A stretch of 64,000 nucleotides of DNA. Source: Macquaria australasica. Taxonomy: Eukaryota; Chordata; Actinopteri; Centrarchiformes; Percichthyidae. This document shows positions 61,096 to 64,000 of this stretch, one piece after another; the first letter of the stretch is position 1; every line of letters begins with the position of its first letter. The translations under genes and the position numbers were made by a program. The stretch spans positions 62,001-126,000 of the forward strand of contig SEMN01000351.1 of NCBI GenBank assembly GCA_005408345.1, written 5' to 3'. A model generated the notes under the pieces. The model searched no databases, had not been told where the DNA came from, and worked only from the letters and a program-made list of their open reading frames with translations.

Positions 61096-61500
61096 ATTTA
61101 AAGGGGCACTCCATCAATTTTACACCTGTTCAGTTTACTCGTCGGGCTACTATACAGCGTGTGAAAACAGTTATAATGTCTTCTTTGGCTCTGCAAGGAG
61201 CTTTCCAAAATAAAATAAAAACACCCTGATGATGTCATCAGGGTTTTCTCAGCTTGAGCTTTAAGAGAAAATCTGTGTTACAAACTTGGGATGTGGAGTT
61301 TGAAAGAGAAGAATTAATAAAAGAGACTATGAGGTTGCATTATGGGAAGTGTAGGTCTGTAGGTCTGTCACTCACGCACGTCAGTTTGCATAAAGTTGAA
61401 CTTCCTCATCAGTTTTGACCATCCCTCATTTTGTCTCCTTTGAGTCCCCCAACTTTATAGAAGAACGCTAGAAAATCTCTGGAGTATCACTTTAAATTTT
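61096..61500. mobile_element. MITE-like element related to 54688-55101
   Basis: The left end AAAGGGGCACTCCATCAATT is imperfectly complementary to the right end CTCTGGAGTATCACTTTAAA. No coding capacity; length about 400 bp. Confidence 0.5.
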
Positions 61501-62279
61501 AGGGTTTAATGTGTCAAGTTTTCTAAACTAAAACACAGAACTGCGCTTCATCTTTGTTCCAGCCATTTCATATTAAAAAGCCTTCAAGATCTTGCACCTT
61601 AACATGCACTTGTGTCTTCACATGTAGTATTTCACACATTTTTAGCCTGAAAATCTTTCCACTTCTATATAACCCTTTACTATGCAAATGTTTCTATTTC
61701 AGTGCTGGAGGGGAATTAGCTTTTTGAGTCAGTCAAATTGAGCTGCATATCTCAGCCTCTGACAGCCTGAAAAAAACAAGCATCTTTCATTTTTGGTTAT
61801 GTGTCTCACACTTTTTATATTGTAGTGGTTAATTAAGATATTAATAATTTGGTTCACTGAGGCAAGCTACGCTCCGAGCAAGTATGTGCTACTTTCAACA
61901 TAACAATTGGCTTAATTTGGAGCAACACATCTGCAAGTGTGCAACTTCTCAGTGCAGCATTTATGTTGACATAACAACATCATTAACCCTTGCTGTAACC
62001 AGCGTTGGTCTCAACTAAACGTGCAAATAAACTAAAAAGCAATTTGACTAGACAGAAAAAGTGGAGAAAAAGTAGTGGAAATATATTCAAAACAATCAAA
62101 AGTGAAGTGAAGATAACATTCTTAAAACACAGTGGGGAGATCTTGAGTCTAATCCAGCAGATGCATTTAACTCTCTTTTTCATAAACTGTCAACTCCCAC
62201 AAGGCTTCATTCGCTGCCTGCCATTGTTAAAAATATTTTCCCACCTTGATAGTTTAATGTATTTCCAGCCTGTTCGAGC

Positions 62280-62480
62280 CTGACATTAGCGAGGGACAGG
62301 CGTCAACAGCTCTTCTTTCCCTATCTTTGAAAAAATGATCCTCGTTTAGATTCAGCGAGTCTGTCTTCCAAAGGATGCCTCTAATTGGGGGAGAAAAGGC
62401 TTCTTTCTGACGGCGCTGGAGATTTCAAATAAAGCCCATTTGCCAATGTAAGGAGTCATTAAACATGTCATTAAATTCAG
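62280..62480. other. Repeat-poor candidate conserved non-coding element
   Basis: Contains TCTAATTGGG and TTAAACATGTCATTAAATTC-type homeodomain-like motifs in unique-looking sequence. No ORF of note. Confidence 0.25.
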
Positions 62481-62813
62481 CTTCTTTGATATAAGTAGAT
62501 CCCATTCCCATCCCATCTTTGGAAAGGATGATGGAATTTAAACTGGTCTTATGGCAGAGACAGTCTCATGCCTGACCTGCCACACACACATAACTTGACA
62601 CACTCTGTACATACACAATATGTGGGTGTATATTGTGTGCTCAAAGGAAGCCTCTTAAAGTCTATCATTTTCATACAGGTGGGCACCAAATCATCCCATT
62701 ACCAAAGGAGGAGAGTATGACATTCAGCCACCAAAAGACGAGTCCTTGATGTTCTCAGACTGGTCACGCTCCTCTGTCTGACTTGCACTTCTTTGTTTCA
62801 CTGTTGCAGTTGA

Positions 62814-62831
62814 TTTTTTTTTTTTTTTTTT
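62814..62831. repeat. Poly-T run
   Basis: Eighteen T; possibly the tail of a reverse-strand retroposon, though I cannot identify a body. Confidence 0.7.
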
Positions 62832-62839
62832 ACTCAGCG

Positions 62840-64000
62840 GTCTGATTTGGCCTGCAGCAAGCGGCTGGTAAGTCCCAGTGGAGATGTCGGCCTAAACAGC
62901 CGGGTCTGAAGTGATTATGTGAGTGCAGTGTGAGAGATTCCTTTAGGGCCTGTGGGAAGCCTGCACATTCTTTGTTGACAGTAGCAATGAGAGAGAGTGT
63001 GAGGCAGAGAAAGGTAGAATGAAGGGAGATGATCTAAATAGACAGAAAATTGCTGGAGTCTGGGAGATTGAAGGTACGTGCAGATATAAAATCCCTTTTT
63101 GCAGTGAGCTATTAGGTTGTCCTTTATTTGTTCATCCACATATCCAATTATGAGCTTCGCATTCATGTAACTGCCAGTAACATCTTATAACACTGTCAAA
63201 TTGAATTCAGGTAACCTCCCCATATGTCTCTTATAACACTGTCATGCTGTGTTTGTGCAGCCTCCTTATGTAACTTATTAAACTGTGAATGTGATTTCAG
63301 AGTTAGACAGAAGATAATCTGTTCTTCTGTTATTTTCCTCTGCACATTTTCACTTTGAGATCTTCAAAATCTCACTGTGCCTTGTGCAAACATCACAACC
63401 AGTAATTAAGCACCAAGAAACCTTCCTATGGCTCAATTAATTATTCACAGTCATATCATCTGACATTGTCTTCATAAGTACAGCCAAGCAATCAAATGTT
63501 CCTTTTTTCTTCACTGCCAATGGCCTGTTTACTGTAAAAGCATGTCCTTCAAGCATCTCCTTCTCACAATCGAGGAGCTAAGCCGTAGAAAAGCGAGCTG
63601 TCGTTTATCGCTGCCTCGCAGACAAATCCACTCTAAATGGCCGGTGATTTTCACTCATTGGCCCAATAATCCATTTGAGAATTAACTCAGGGACTCAGAC
63701 ACATTGTTGAGGTTTCTTCTTCTTTTTTTTTTGGGCTTCTTTTGAACAGATTCCTCTGTATACCCTCTTCAACTTGAAGGGGACTTGTTTAAACAACACA
63801 GAAAATGTAAATTAATGCACACACTGTACACAGGCATTTCAAATCTGTGCAGCGCCGGAACGTCCTTGTTGAGAGGGAGACCTGAGTCACAGATGGATGG
63901 ATCTGCTTCCAGTTGTTTCTCCTCATTTAATCCCTTTCTCTGCCCTTGCCTTCTCATGGATCCATTCTGATTGAAGACTTGGATCAGGCCACACCAACAT
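62840..64000. other. Gene-free end of the window
   Basis: No supportable exon or RNA gene. 63560-63690 is repeat-poor and mixed in composition and could be a conserved non-coding element. Confidence 0.3.

Overview
The window is vertebrate nuclear DNA, almost certainly from a ray-finned (percomorph-type) teleost. The evidence is short exons with GT-AG introns, clear orthologues of vertebrate genes, an AT-rich intergenic background, and many interspersed repeats of kinds I know from spiny-rayed fish genomes. There is no operon, CRISPR array or convincing tRNA/rRNA gene. Gene models were assembled by hand from splice sites and reading frame; repeat-family statements come from memory, not from a search.

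Layout. 1-1300: last coding exon and 3' UTR of an unrecognised + strand gene. 1420-4127 (-): rnf113a, ten exons, CCCH plus RING protein, converging tail to tail on the first gene. 5362-17989 (+): rundc3a, eleven exons, with an 8.5 kb first intron. 21620-29475 (+): fam117a, eight exons. 31383-37136 (+): slc35b1, nine exons, the ER ATP/ADP exchanger. 39203-41358 (+): an NDUFA4-family gene, four exons. 41550-64000: about 22 kb with no coding exon I can support, holding dispersed repeats, a decayed LINE fragment and a few repeat-poor stretches that could be conserved non-coding elements. The fam117a-slc35b1 adjacency is also found in human (17q21.33).

The most unusual content is in rundc3a intron 1, on the opposite strand (11.2-13.4 kb). 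Three open frames there encode Gly/Ser/Thr-rich proteins made of a 7/14-residue repeat of the type x-x-G-x-T/S-T/S-hydrophobic. Two of them (11208-11456 and 13111-13359) are both exactly 82 codons from a shared Met, align without gaps, are 53/82 identical, and differ at many silent third positions, which argues for selection on the protein. The third (12724-13110) begins with an ATG directly after the TAG of the second, in the same frame. Poly(A) signals lie downstream on the same strand. I do not recognise the family; it is the best candidate here for something undescribed.

Other points of note: two GC-AG introns (rundc3a and fam117a), a tandem donor in rundc3a, a three-copy 42-bp coding minisatellite in fam117a, a near-consensus ER-stress element upstream of slc35b1, two perfect hairpins, and short elements with terminal inverted repeats in the gene-poor end.
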